The notes under the pieces are model-generated. The model searched no databases, was not told the DNA's origin, and saw only the letters and a list, made by a program, of their open reading frames with translations. A stretch of 64,000 nt of DNA from Photobacterium angustum (GTDB taxonomy: Bacteria; Pseudomonadota; Gammaproteobacteria; Enterobacterales; Vibrionaceae): positions 1 to 64,000 of the forward strand of contig NZ_PYOM01000012.1 in NCBI RefSeq assembly GCF_003026365.1, given 5' to 3'. Each line of letters begins with the position of its first letter. The stretch's first letter is position 1. Position numbers and translations under genes: made by a program. Positions 7,793 through 15,849 of this stretch are shown piece by piece.

Positions 7793-8926
7793 TTAGCGTA
7801 AGTGATCCATTACTACTAACACCGCTGCAAGTGTGTCGCTACCAAATGCCACACTTCGCTCTGGTGACCAACCGTATAAGCTGTCTGGTTGGTTATTGTG
7901 ATCTTTAAATGGCATTTCAATAGTGTAAGAAAGACATTTAAATTCTTCTGCTACCCAGTTAGAGCCTACAGTTAGGTTCGCTTCACCTGGCTTATCTTTA
8001 TCGTAACCATGCTCAACTTGGAACTCTGGTGTAATTGTTAGCAGTGCCTGCTTGAACATATTTTCAAGATTTTCTAAGCGCGCATCATAAGATGGAATTC
8101 CTTCTGAACCTGCAACAAAGTTATAAGGAATCGCTTCATCACCATGAATATCAAGGAAGAGATCCACACCTGTTTCAAACATTTTTTCACGCACGTAGAA
8201 AACTTCTGGGCTGTTTTCTAGTGATGGTGTTTGCCATTCACGGTTAAGGTTTACACCAATCGCATTTAGGCGAAGGTGACCACGCGTACTACCATCTGGG
8301 TTCATATTAGGCACAATGTAGAAAACGGCTTTTTCAAGTAAAGCACGACCAACGGTATCTGTTTCATCCAGTAAGCGTTGAACAAGACCTTCAGAAAACC
8401 ACTCTGCCATTGTCTCACCTGGGTGCTGACGTGCAATCACCCATACTTTCTTTTTATTTTCAGCGGTTGATTCATCACCAATAACCAATAGACTCATATC
8501 TCGGTTATCAAGTGTGTGGCCTAATGTTTCTAGACGGCAGTTGTAGTGGCTTTGTGCAAGGTGAAGAAGATCTTGATGACGGTCATAGCTGTATGGTGCA
8601 AAGTAAGCAAAATACATTGATCCATTTTCAGGGATTACGCTGAAGGTTAACTTGTCACCGTCAAACTCTGCTGGAACGCGGAACCATTCTTCACGATCGT
8701 AAGAAGCAACAACATCATACCCTTTCCAGCCTTCAGGGTAGGCTGAATTTGCTAGATCAAGGATTGTAAAGTTATGCGGTTGTTGAGCTTCTGTTTCTAA
8801 ACGGAAATGGAACCATTGATGAAGTTCAGAGTTATTATCGTTAGGAATACTTAACTGAATGTCGTCTTTGCTATCAGCTTTAACAACGTTAATACTTCCA
8901 CTTTCAAAGTTGCTGAAGATTTTCAT
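7793..8926 (-). CDS. M14-family cytosolic zinc carboxypeptidase
   Basis: 377-residue peptidase resembling bacterial relatives of the cytosolic carboxypeptidase (CCP/Nna1) subfamily of M14. An N-terminal beta-sandwich (about residues 1-115), characteristic of CCPs, precedes the catalytic domain. Zinc ligands are H168 and E171 (RQHPGETM) and H261 (DIHGDE); substrate-binding N228-R229 lies in VNLNRE and the general base is E337 in YTIEMPF. There is no signal peptide, so it acts in the cytoplasm, removing C-terminal residues of unknown targets. Standalone gene. Confidence 0.88.
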   Translation of the reverse strand: MKIFSNFESGSINVVKADSKDDIQLSIPNDNNSELHQWFHFRLETEAQQPHNFTILDLANSAYPEGWKGYDVVASYDREEWFRVPAEFDGDKLTFSVIPENGSMYFAYFAPYSYDRHQDLLHLAQSHYNCRLETLGHTLDNRDMSLLVIGDESTAENKKKVWVIARQHPGETMAEWFSEGLVQRLLDETDTVGRALLEKAVFYIVPNMNPDGSTRGHLRLNAIGVNLNREWQTPSLENSPEVFYVREKMFETGVDLFLDIHGDEAIPYNFVAGSEGIPSYDARLENLENMFKQALLTITPEFQVEHGYDKDKPGEANLTVGSNWVAEEFKCLSYTIEMPFKDHNNQPDSLYGWSPERSVAFGSDTLAAVLVVMDHLR

Positions 8927-9037
8927 TTTTAGTTTCTCATTATAGGGTGTAATCTCAACTTACCACAAAGATAGTCTCTCTATGATGTTTTTTCCGCTAT
9001 AAAATACGGCATCTTAATTTGTATGACCAATAAGTAA

Positions 9038-9070
9038 TCAGTCGTTCTTCTAAGATTGAAGAATGACTGA
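9038..9070 (-). terminator. Likely terminator of the cytochrome c gene
   Basis: TCAGTCGTTCTTC and GAAGAATGACTGA form a 13-base stem with one mismatch around a 7-base loop, 13 bases beyond the cytochrome stop on the minus strand. The T run is weak. Confidence 0.6.
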
Positions 9071-9082
9071 TTTTGAGCGCGA

Positions 9083-9403
9083 TTATTTCATTTGTGAATA
9101 GTATTCAGAAATATCGGCGATATCTTGATCTGATAAATTTTTAAGTTGGGCTTTCATCATTGATGACATACCGCCAGTGCGACTGCCATCTAAATATGCT
9201 TGCATCGAGTTATACAAATACTCGGCTTGTTGGCCTTTTAGGTTAGGGTAATCTGGGCGTGGTGCAATGCCGTTGCTGCCGTGACAAAAACGGCAGCTCG
9301 GCGTTTTTATTTCACCTTTAGTGGCATCACCATCAGGCATTGCCATAAGTGAGCTTGAAAAGAGAAGAGTGATGATACTTGCTGTAAAAAAAGGATAGCG
9401 CAT
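9083..9403 (-). CDS. Small periplasmic cytochrome c
   Basis: Monohaem class I cytochrome c (c553/c4-like half) exported to the periplasm. A signal peptide of about 21 residues is followed by the haem motif CRFCHG (C37, C40, H41) and a C-terminal LSDQDIADISEYYSQMK helix typical of the family. The axial methionine is probably within TGGMSSMM. At 106 residues it is a single-domain electron carrier. Its redox partner is not nearby; the adjacent dehydrogenase operon is transcribed in the same direction, but 127 bases separate them. Confidence 0.9.
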   Translation of the reverse strand: MRYPFFTASIITLLFSSSLMAMPDGDATKGEIKTPSCRFCHGSNGIAPRPDYPNLKGQQAEYLYNSMQAYLDGSRTGGMSSMMKAQLKNLSDQDIADISEYYSQMK

Positions 9404-9530
9404 AGTTTTTATATAACTGCAAAATGAGAGGTAACTACTATCATAAGCTGTTGTTTATACGATGCAATATATTGTTATTGTTTGATGTAACAATATGTTA
9501 GTGAGTGTATTTCAAGCAAGTGTTATCACG

Positions 9531-10733
9531 TTATGAAGATTCAATGTTGTCACAAGGTGGACTTTCTAAGCTATTGACCAGTGCCTTAATAAATCGCGCG
9601 GCTTCTCCCCCCGTACATGCTCTATGATCAAAGGTAATAGAAAGTGGCAGTACCTTTATGGTTTTTACTCGTTCACCTTCCATAACCACTTTATCCATGA
9701 TCCGTCCTGCACCAATAATGGCAACTTGTGGTGGCGTCACAACTGGAGTGGCATAAATACCGGCAATAGCACCGTAGTTAGAAAGTGTTATGGTTGCTTT
9801 TTGTAACTGCTGACGATCTATTTTTCGGCTGCGAATACTGGCTGCGGAGCGATCAATCCAGCGTCGGATCCCTTCCTGATGATATTGCTCTGCATGATGT
9901 AACACTGGTACATACAGACCATGACTGCTATCCACAGCAATACCGATATTAACGGTTTTATGTAAACACCTTGTCATTGTGTCTGCATCAAACCATGCAT
10001 TAAGTGCTGGTTCTATATGGCAGGCGTTATTGATCGCTTTAACTAGGCTGACCGTTATGTCGTCATTTTTTTGCCAGTGATATAAATGTGCTTCTTCAGT
10101 AATAGTGGCAGAAGCGACATCATGGTGCGATCGCGTCATATTTTTTGCCATATTGCGGCGCGAACCTTTTAAGAGTTCAGTCCCTGGTATTTGTTGTTGG
10201 TAAGCAAGATAGACATCATTATCAAGAATTAAGTGGTTAGTCCCAGAGCCTGTGATTTCTTTAATATTGACACCTAATTTCTGTGCTAATAACCGCGCAG
10301 AAGGGGTCGCAATTAATGGATGATGTTGATTAGCAATAGAATGTAAATTAACGGTTTGATTTGTATCATCATAGATAGGATCAACATCAACATTTTTATC
10401 AAGCTGGGAGATGTTTCCAACAACAGTAGTCGAAGGGGATGCGTGATTTTCAGAGCTTGTACTGATTTTCTCTGGTTGTATTTTTGAAGTATTCGCGAGT
10501 AATTCATCGATTTCTAGCAAGCATTGACCAATATTAATAACATCGCCTTCTTTTCCATAACGATGCACAATTTTTCCGCTATAAGGCGCAGGAACATCAA
10601 CCGTTGCTTTTGCTGTCTCTACAGTGACGACCACTTGATCGGTTTTCACGGTATCGCCAATATTGATATGCCATTGCACAATTTCTGATTCAGCCAGACC
10701 TTCACCAAGATCGGGTAATGTGAATGCTTTCAT
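9531..10733 (-). CDS. bkdB: 2-oxoacid dehydrogenase E2 (dihydrolipoamide acyltransferase)
   Basis: Core of a 2-oxoacid dehydrogenase complex that transfers the acyl group from lipoate to CoA. It has one N-terminal lipoyl domain (1-78) with lipoyl lysine K42 in ETAKATVDV, a short linker, a peripheral subunit-binding domain (about 120-160, TPSARLLAQKLGV), and a C-terminal catalytic domain ending in FDHRACTGGEAARF with the active-site histidine. Only one lipoyl domain and the neighbouring heterodimeric E1 favour the branched-chain type. ATG 10733 overlaps the upstream stop (ATGA) and has a GGAGG site; an upstream TTG is less likely. Confidence 0.88.
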   Translation of the reverse strand: MKAFTLPDLGEGLAESEIVQWHINIGDTVKTDQVVVTVETAKATVDVPAPYSGKIVHRYGKEGDVINIGQCLLEIDELLANTSKIQPEKISTSSENHASPSTTVVGNISQLDKNVDVDPIYDDTNQTVNLHSIANQHHPLIATPSARLLAQKLGVNIKEITGSGTNHLILDNDVYLAYQQQIPGTELLKGSRRNMAKNMTRSHHDVASATITEEAHLYHWQKNDDITVSLVKAINNACHIEPALNAWFDADTMTRCLHKTVNIGIAVDSSHGLYVPVLHHAEQYHQEGIRRWIDRSAASIRSRKIDRQQLQKATITLSNYGAIAGIYATPVVTPPQVAIIGAGRIMDKVVMEGERVKTIKVLPLSITFDHRACTGGEAARFIKALVNSLESPPCDNIESS

Positions 10734-11713
10734 TGCCAACCCTCCATGAGTTCACGAGCGGCATTTACAATGTCATCGTGTTGGATCATAAAATAATCTT
10801 CATTACGATAATAAGGCATGATGGTATCAAAGCCTGTTAGACGTTTAGGCGGCGCTTTCAGTAAGCACATCGCGCTTTCTGCCACTCTTGTAATGATCTC
10901 TGCACCAACACCGCAGGTTTTTGCTGCTTCATGCACCACTAATAAGCGGCCTGTTTTTTCGAGTGATGCAGTAATGGTCGCCATATCGATAGGTTTGATA
11001 CTGGCTAAGTCAATCACCTCAAGTTTTATGCCATGATGAGATAAGGTCTCTGCTGCTTGAAGTGATTCGACCACACAAGCACCCCAAGTAACTAGGGTGA
11101 TATCAGTTCCTTTTCTTAACGTAAAACATTGCTCAAGTGGTAAAGCGAGACCGTTATTTTCGACATGTGATTTAACGGTTCGGTAAATCCGTTTGGGCTC
11201 AAAGAATAAGATCGGATCGTTACTGCGAATCGCGGCGAGCAATAATCCATAAGCTCGTTGCGGTGAAGAAGGGATCACAATTTTTAAGCCCGGAATGTGG
11301 GCAAACATTGCTTCGATACTTTCAGAATGATGCTCCGGCGCATGTATACCACCACCAAAAGGGGCTCTAAAAACAGCAGGGCAGGTTAAGCGGCCACGAG
11401 TACGATTTCTTATTCTTGCTGCATGACAGACTAGATGCTCCATTGCTGGAAAAATAAAGCCTTGAAACTGAAATTCAGCAATAGGGCGGAGCCCCTGTGA
11501 TGCCATACCAACAGTGACACCGGCGATTAACGATTCTGCTAGTGGTGTATCAATAACACGTTTACAACCAAAAGCTTGTTTTAAACCGAGTGTTGCGCGA
11601 AAAACGCCACCGTTTTCACCAATGTCTTCACCCAAAATAACGACATTAGGATCGTGTTGCATTTCATAGTGAAGGGCGAGGTTTACTGCTTCTATTAATG
11701 TAATATCAGCCAT
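10730..11713 (-). CDS. bkdA2: 2-oxoacid dehydrogenase E1 beta subunit
   Basis: Transketolase-like beta chain of the thiamine-diphosphate E1 component, which decarboxylates branched-chain 2-oxoacids (or pyruvate) together with the alpha subunit. Family segments include GEDIGENGGVFRAT, DTPLAES, PIAEFQF, FRAPFGGGIHAPEHHSE and the C-terminal VHEAAKTCGVGAEI. From ATG 11713, preceded by AGGAGG, it has 327 residues, which matches the usual 325 or so; the frame is open further upstream but only through the alpha gene. It overlaps E1alpha by 8 bases and E2 by 4, which indicates translational coupling. Confidence 0.9.
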   Translation of the reverse strand: MADITLIEAVNLALHYEMQHDPNVVILGEDIGENGGVFRATLGLKQAFGCKRVIDTPLAESLIAGVTVGMASQGLRPIAEFQFQGFIFPAMEHLVCHAARIRNRTRGRLTCPAVFRAPFGGGIHAPEHHSESIEAMFAHIPGLKIVIPSSPQRAYGLLLAAIRSNDPILFFEPKRIYRTVKSHVENNGLALPLEQCFTLRKGTDITLVTWGACVVESLQAAETLSHHGIKLEVIDLASIKPIDMATITASLEKTGRLLVVHEAAKTCGVGAEIITRVAESAMCLLKAPPKRLTGFDTIMPYYRNEDYFMIQHDDIVNAARELMEGWQ

Positions 11714-12815
11714 TATTCCCTCCTGAATTTTGCTTCTCCATTCGCATCGCTTTATTGATAAGTGCGTCACGTTGATAGTGCAGATCGGGGTCGGCTTTCT
11801 CGTAAAGATAATCGAATGCTGATTCTGGCGCTTGTACAGTAAGATCAAGGTATTGTTCAACGGCTTGGTTAATACGCTGATGGCAAATATCTAACCATTG
11901 TGATTCTTCGGCTTCTGACCATAAATTTTGATTGATTAAATAGGTCTTTAATCGAGAAATAGGATCGAATTGCCATGCTTGTTTGACTTCTTCATCTTCA
12001 CGATAACGAGAGGCATCGTCAGCAGTTGTATGATCACATAGGCGATAACTAACTGCCTCTATTAATGTGGCACCTTTGCCTTTTCGTGCCTGATCTAAAC
12101 TTTGCAGAAGGGCATCGTACATGGCAACAATATCATTGCCATCAACCATGATACCTTTTATTCCTGCGCCTTTGGCTTTATCGACTAAGTGTTCGGCATG
12201 ACATTGTAGATGCAGTGGTACAGAGATCGCCCATTGATTATTGTTGATTACAAACACTAAGGGGATATTCCATACACCCGCGCAATTAAGTGACTCAAGG
12301 AAATCACCTTTTGAGGTAGCTCCGTCACCACAAGTAGCAACGGTTGCTCTATGTAATCCTTTGATTTTCATTGCTGCTGCTATACCAACAGCATGAGTGC
12401 ATTGTGTTGAAATTGGTACGCAAAATGGCATATCGTCATTATGTGAAATATCGGGGGATGTTGAGGGGAAATTGCTACCTAATTCATCGCCACCCCAGTA
12501 TTGTAAGTTCTGCAACATACTGATACCACGCGCCCATAATGCGGGCATATCACGGTAATAAGGTGCAAGCACATCGGTTGATTGCATAGCAGAACCAATC
12601 GCGATACCAATTGCTTCTGCGCCAAGGTGTGAAGGATAAGTACCTAACTTTCCTGTTCTTTGTAAGGCAATTGCTTTTTTATCATAGTGACGAACTAAAA
12701 CCATATCGCGGTAAAATTGCTGTAGTAATGTATCATTAGCCCATTCAGGAAGAGGGGCGACTAAATTACCACGGTGATCTATATAACGATGCATGGGTTG
12801 TTTCTGTATATTCAT
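11706..12815 (-). CDS. bkdA1: 2-oxoacid dehydrogenase E1 alpha subunit
   Basis: Alpha chain of the E1 decarboxylase. The thiamine-diphosphate motif GDGATSKGDFLESLN...NN is intact (TCGDGATSKGDF then VINNNQWAI), and the phosphorylation-loop region YRLCDHTTADDASRYR resembles branched-chain E1alpha more than PDH E1alpha. ATG 12815 follows AAGGAG at good spacing and gives 369 residues; a GTG 24 bases upstream is a weaker choice. First gene of the three-gene operon. No E3 (lipoamide dehydrogenase) follows, so E3 is presumably shared with the PDH and OGDH complexes. A PDH role cannot be fully excluded. Confidence 0.9.
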   Translation of the reverse strand: MNIQKQPMHRYIDHRGNLVAPLPEWANDTLLQQFYRDMVLVRHYDKKAIALQRTGKLGTYPSHLGAEAIGIAIGSAMQSTDVLAPYYRDMPALWARGISMLQNLQYWGGDELGSNFPSTSPDISHNDDMPFCVPISTQCTHAVGIAAAMKIKGLHRATVATCGDGATSKGDFLESLNCAGVWNIPLVFVINNNQWAISVPLHLQCHAEHLVDKAKGAGIKGIMVDGNDIVAMYDALLQSLDQARKGKGATLIEAVSYRLCDHTTADDASRYREDEEVKQAWQFDPISRLKTYLINQNLWSEAEESQWLDICHQRINQAVEQYLDLTVQAPESAFDYLYEKADPDLHYQRDALINKAMRMEKQNSGGNNG

Positions 12816-13052
12816 CCCAAGCTCCTTGTGTTTTATCACCTCTTTATTGATTTTCTGCTAAGAAGTGAATCGTTATAACGGCTTGAACTGGATAATTTAA
12901 GTGTAACGAATAGACAGCAACTTGCTTGAGCTTTATCGTTGATATAACAGTAAACAAAACAATACAGCGAAATTAATGGAAAAGAGAGCTCTTATTTATA
13001 GCTAGTAGTGAATTATGCTTCTGTTTGATGTAGTAGCCGATCTTTTATATTG

Positions 13053-13997
13053 CTATGTGTCTGGCGATAATCTTACTCGGCTAAAACGTGCAAACCGTGG
13101 AATACCTCGATCGGTATACCCGTTGTAACGAAACTGAATTGTAGTGCCAACTGGGGGAGGGTTTTTGCGTTGTTGTTCGGTAAAGCCTGTTCCTATCTTA
13201 AAGGTTTTATCATTGGCTGTTTTTACCCAAACAGATCCCATTAATCCTTGATATTTTCCATTTCCCTTTTCGTAAGCAATAATAATTGCTTCAGCATCTT
13301 GATGTTGTTTGAGTTTAAGTAACTTATTTGTTTTGCCGGCGACATAATAGTTATTAATATGTTGAAGCATTAAGCCTTCACCGTGGTTATTAACGATAAT
13401 ATCAAGCCATTGCGTAAGAATACTGATTTCGTTGATACGCTTATGTTCAACCAGATAAAGAACATTGTTTGGAACTGTACTATGAGTCTCGATAAGTTTG
13501 ACTAAGGTGTTATAGCGTTGTTCAAAAGGTAAATCTGATGCTGGTAAATCAAATACCATATATTTGACACTACGCCATGCCTGTTCATTAGGGACATGAT
13601 CCATGACGATTTGAGTTAGTGCTTGGAATTTACCGCGTTGTAGCCATAATTCCCCATCAAGCGCTATTGCGGGTAGGTTTTTTATAAACCAATGTGGTGC
13701 ATGGATTTGTTTACCTGATTTTGTCGTAAGTTGAGTACCATTCCAATAAGCTCTAATTCCATCAAGCTTTTCACTAATAAGGTATTCACTGACAGGAAAT
13801 TCTACATCATCAACAACACGGTTCTTGTCATTAAGATGCTGTAAATCTAATGCTTTAGCTCTCATTAATTCAGGAGTCGATTGCGCAGAAAAGGAAAGTG
13901 TGAGCATGACCAATGCTGCGATAGGTGAGAGAGGTTTATTTATATAATTAAGATGTTTTTTTGAGGTAATTTCAGCTGCAGTAAGTCTGTTTATCAT
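13053..13997 (-). CDS. Exported ATP-dependent DNA ligase (LigE-type)
   Basis: Minimal ATP-dependent DNA ligase that seals nicks. The nucleotidyl-accepting lysine is K77 in ISEKLDGIRAYW (motif I), followed by ALDGELW (motif III), EGLMLQ (motif IV), and KLLKLKQHQDAEAI (motif V), then a C-terminal OB fold (about 230-314). A hydrophobic segment at residues 23-40 (LSPIAALVMLTLSFSAQS) looks like a signal peptide, as in the periplasmic LigE ligases of Vibrio, Haemophilus and Neisseria, which have been linked to DNA uptake or extracellular DNA. Standalone gene; the start could lie slightly downstream. Confidence 0.88.
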   Translation of the reverse strand: MINRLTAAEITSKKHLNYINKPLSPIAALVMLTLSFSAQSTPELMRAKALDLQHLNDKNRVVDDVEFPVSEYLISEKLDGIRAYWNGTQLTTKSGKQIHAPHWFIKNLPAIALDGELWLQRGKFQALTQIVMDHVPNEQAWRSVKYMVFDLPASDLPFEQRYNTLVKLIETHSTVPNNVLYLVEHKRINEISILTQWLDIIVNNHGEGLMLQHINNYYVAGKTNKLLKLKQHQDAEAIIIAYEKGNGKYQGLMGSVWVKTANDKTFKIGTGFTEQQRKNPPPVGTTIQFRYNGYTDRGIPRFARFSRVRLSPDT

Positions 13998-14154
13998 CGC
14001 CTAACCTCCAAATTATAATCAGTTATAATAAGGTATTAGACACACATGATAATGGAAAATATCAATATCATTTCATATGGTGATACTGTGTTGTCACTCT
14101 AAATTTTGTTAGAGACGATACAAGCATTAACAATTTAATGTGTATTGAGTATAT

Positions 14155-14709
14155 TTAGTTGTTGTTAAACACCGATAATTGTGTCGTTTTTTTAGCAACT
14201 ACATCCGCCTTTGCTGTATAGCTATCCGTGCAATTATAGAAAGCTTGTGCTTGTTTATGATCGGCAACAAAAGAAAGAGGTTGATCAAGTCCGTCAATAT
14301 AAATGCGCGAACGGTTGCCGTAAGAGCGAAAAGTATCGATGAATAATTTGGGGCTGACATTATCATTAGCGATAGTTGTGCTATAGATGACATTATTATT
14401 ATCAATACGTTTAAATAGGTTATGATCGACTAAGTACTTTATATCTGCTTTAGTTTTATTAAAGATGGGCTCTTGGGTTAACTTACCTCGAGAAGGTGCA
14501 GATAAATCATTGAAATGATATATTTTAATGTCAAATTTACTATGGTAGTTAGATGATAATGCCAAAACAATCTTATCTTGATACCGCTCTTCTTTTATAC
14601 GTAACGTACAAGCTAAATTGTTTTGGATATAAACTGAATTTTCAAGCAAAGGCGTTGAAAAGGCAGAGACAGTTAGAAAAAGTAGTGGTGTAATCATAGT
14701 GCGCACCAT
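14155..14709 (-). CDS. Exported protein of unknown function
   Basis: I do not recognise this protein. It has a hydrophobic N-terminus (TMITPLLFLTVSAFS) that reads as a signal peptide and two cysteines in the mature chain that could pair (NNLACTL and FYNCTDSY). The rest is polar with predicted beta strands, such as IVLALSSNYHSKFDIKIYHF and RSRIYIDGLDQPLSF. Three in-frame ATGs (14721, 14709, 14697) compete for the start; none has a strong ribosome site. It is divergent from the coiled-coil membrane protein gene. Confidence 0.6.
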   Translation of the reverse strand: MVRTMITPLLFLTVSAFSTPLLENSVYIQNNLACTLRIKEERYQDKIVLALSSNYHSKFDIKIYHFNDLSAPSRGKLTQEPIFNKTKADIKYLVDHNLFKRIDNNNVIYSTTIANDNVSPKLFIDTFRSYGNRSRIYIDGLDQPLSFVADHKQAQAFYNCTDSYTAKADVVAKKTTQLSVFNNN

Positions 14710-15005
14710 ATAGACATACATCAGTGTAAATCGAGTACAACATTTTGCTTCCTACTTTAAACACTAGTGCTTATGGCAATCAAAATGTAGCTAACATCAA
14801 GATCTATTATTTGTGATACACATTATTATTTTTGAGACGGTAATCTAGATTTAAAAATAAGGTTATTAATTAGAGCTCACTAAGTGAAGCTGTTCAAAAC
14901 CTTGCTAAAAATATGACAATTGATTACATGTTAAGTGTTAAATTACGCATTTAGATAATAACAAAAATTAAAAATGTGCTGTTGCTGTACGTTTGGGAGA
15001 AAAAT

Positions 15006-15698
15006 ATGTCGAGTAGTACTACAGGAAAAACTACAAAACTTAACTGGAAATTATCGTTACTTCTTGGGTTATTAGCTGGTGGGGTATTAGGCGCAGGTAT
15101 ACAGCATTACAATAATGTGCCTGTTACGACAGCGTATAGTTCGTTAAAAAGTGACTATCAGTCAGTGGTTGACGAACTCAATAAAGAAAAGTTATCTGTT
15201 AAACAGTTAACAGATGAGAAAGCGTTACTTGTTGAAAGCTCTAATCAAAAGTTAGATGCTCTGAATTTGCAGTTAGATAAACAAAAAGATCAGCTTAAAC
15301 AGTTAACGGAGCAATTAGTTACTATTCAAAAGCAGCAAGAGACAACCCAAAAACTGGTTGTTACAAAAAAGAAGCTCAATAAAGAAGTGGTAGCATTAAA
15401 GACTAAAACCAAGCAACAAAAAGAAGTGATCGATAATTCAAATGTGTTGTTTGAACAAAAATCAAAGACACAGCATGATTTAGCTGTAGTTCAAAAGCAA
15501 ATAGTGACACTAAGTCCAGAAATAAAAAAAACAAAAAAAGCGTGTGCTGAGTTTAAATCCGGTAATAGCTGGAACTGGGTATCACAAAAAGACTGTGATA
15601 ATTATGAGGCTCTTCAGAAGAAGCTTAATAAGTTAAAAGCAAAAGAAAGCCAGTTAAAACAGTCGTTAGCTACGCTTAATAAGAAAATTAATGGGTAA
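15006..15698 (+). CDS. Single-pass membrane protein with long coiled coil
   Basis: 230 residues: a short basic N-terminus, one transmembrane helix (about residues 17-37, LSLLLGLLAGGVLGAG), and then an almost continuous Lys/Gln/Leu heptad coiled coil (about 50-165 and 200-228) interrupted by a small loop with two cysteines (KKACAEFKSG and SQKDCDNYE). The coil should face the periplasm, with the cysteines possibly disulphide-bonded. The function is unknown; it looks like a structural or tethering protein. I choose ATG 15006, which follows GGGAGAAAA, over an in-frame codon 30 bases upstream. A strong hairpin follows the gene. Confidence 0.7.
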   Translation: MSSSTTGKTTKLNWKLSLLLGLLAGGVLGAGIQHYNNVPVTTAYSSLKSDYQSVVDELNKEKLSVKQLTDEKALLVESSNQKLDALNLQLDKQKDQLKQLTEQLVTIQKQQETTQKLVVTKKKLNKEVVALKTKTKQQKEVIDNSNVLFEQKSKTQHDLAVVQKQIVTLSPEIKKTKKACAEFKSGNSWNWVSQKDCDNYEALQKKLNKLKAKESQLKQSLATLNKKING

Positions 15699-15748
15699 AT
15701 AAGTTAACCTTCATCAAGGTTTTATTTGGTGTTGAGAATAATAGCGTG

Positions 15749-15813
15749 AAAAAGCCGCAATGTTGATATTTTACAGTGAAGTGACACTATAATATTAAAC
15801 ATTACGGCTTTTT
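15749..15813. terminator. Long imperfect hairpin, bidirectional terminator
   Basis: Left arm 15749-15770 starts AAAAAGCCGCAATGTTGATA and the right arm 15791-15813 ends TTACGGCTTTTT; the stem is about 22 bases with few mismatches. Inside the loop, AGTG and CACT can extend it. It sits between the convergent coiled-coil and FAD oxidoreductase genes. Confidence 0.75.
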
Positions 15814-15821
15814 ATTATTAG

Positions 15822-15849
15822 CTATTAGCTATTAGCTATTAGCTATTAG
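15822..15849. repeat. Four perfect tandem copies of the heptamer CTATTAG
   Basis: CTATTAG repeats exactly at 15822, 15829, 15836 and 15843, with a partial copy before. The stop codon of the FAD oxidoreductase (TAA on the minus strand, 15846-15848) lies in the last unit, so slippage would not change the protein. Confidence 0.9.
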
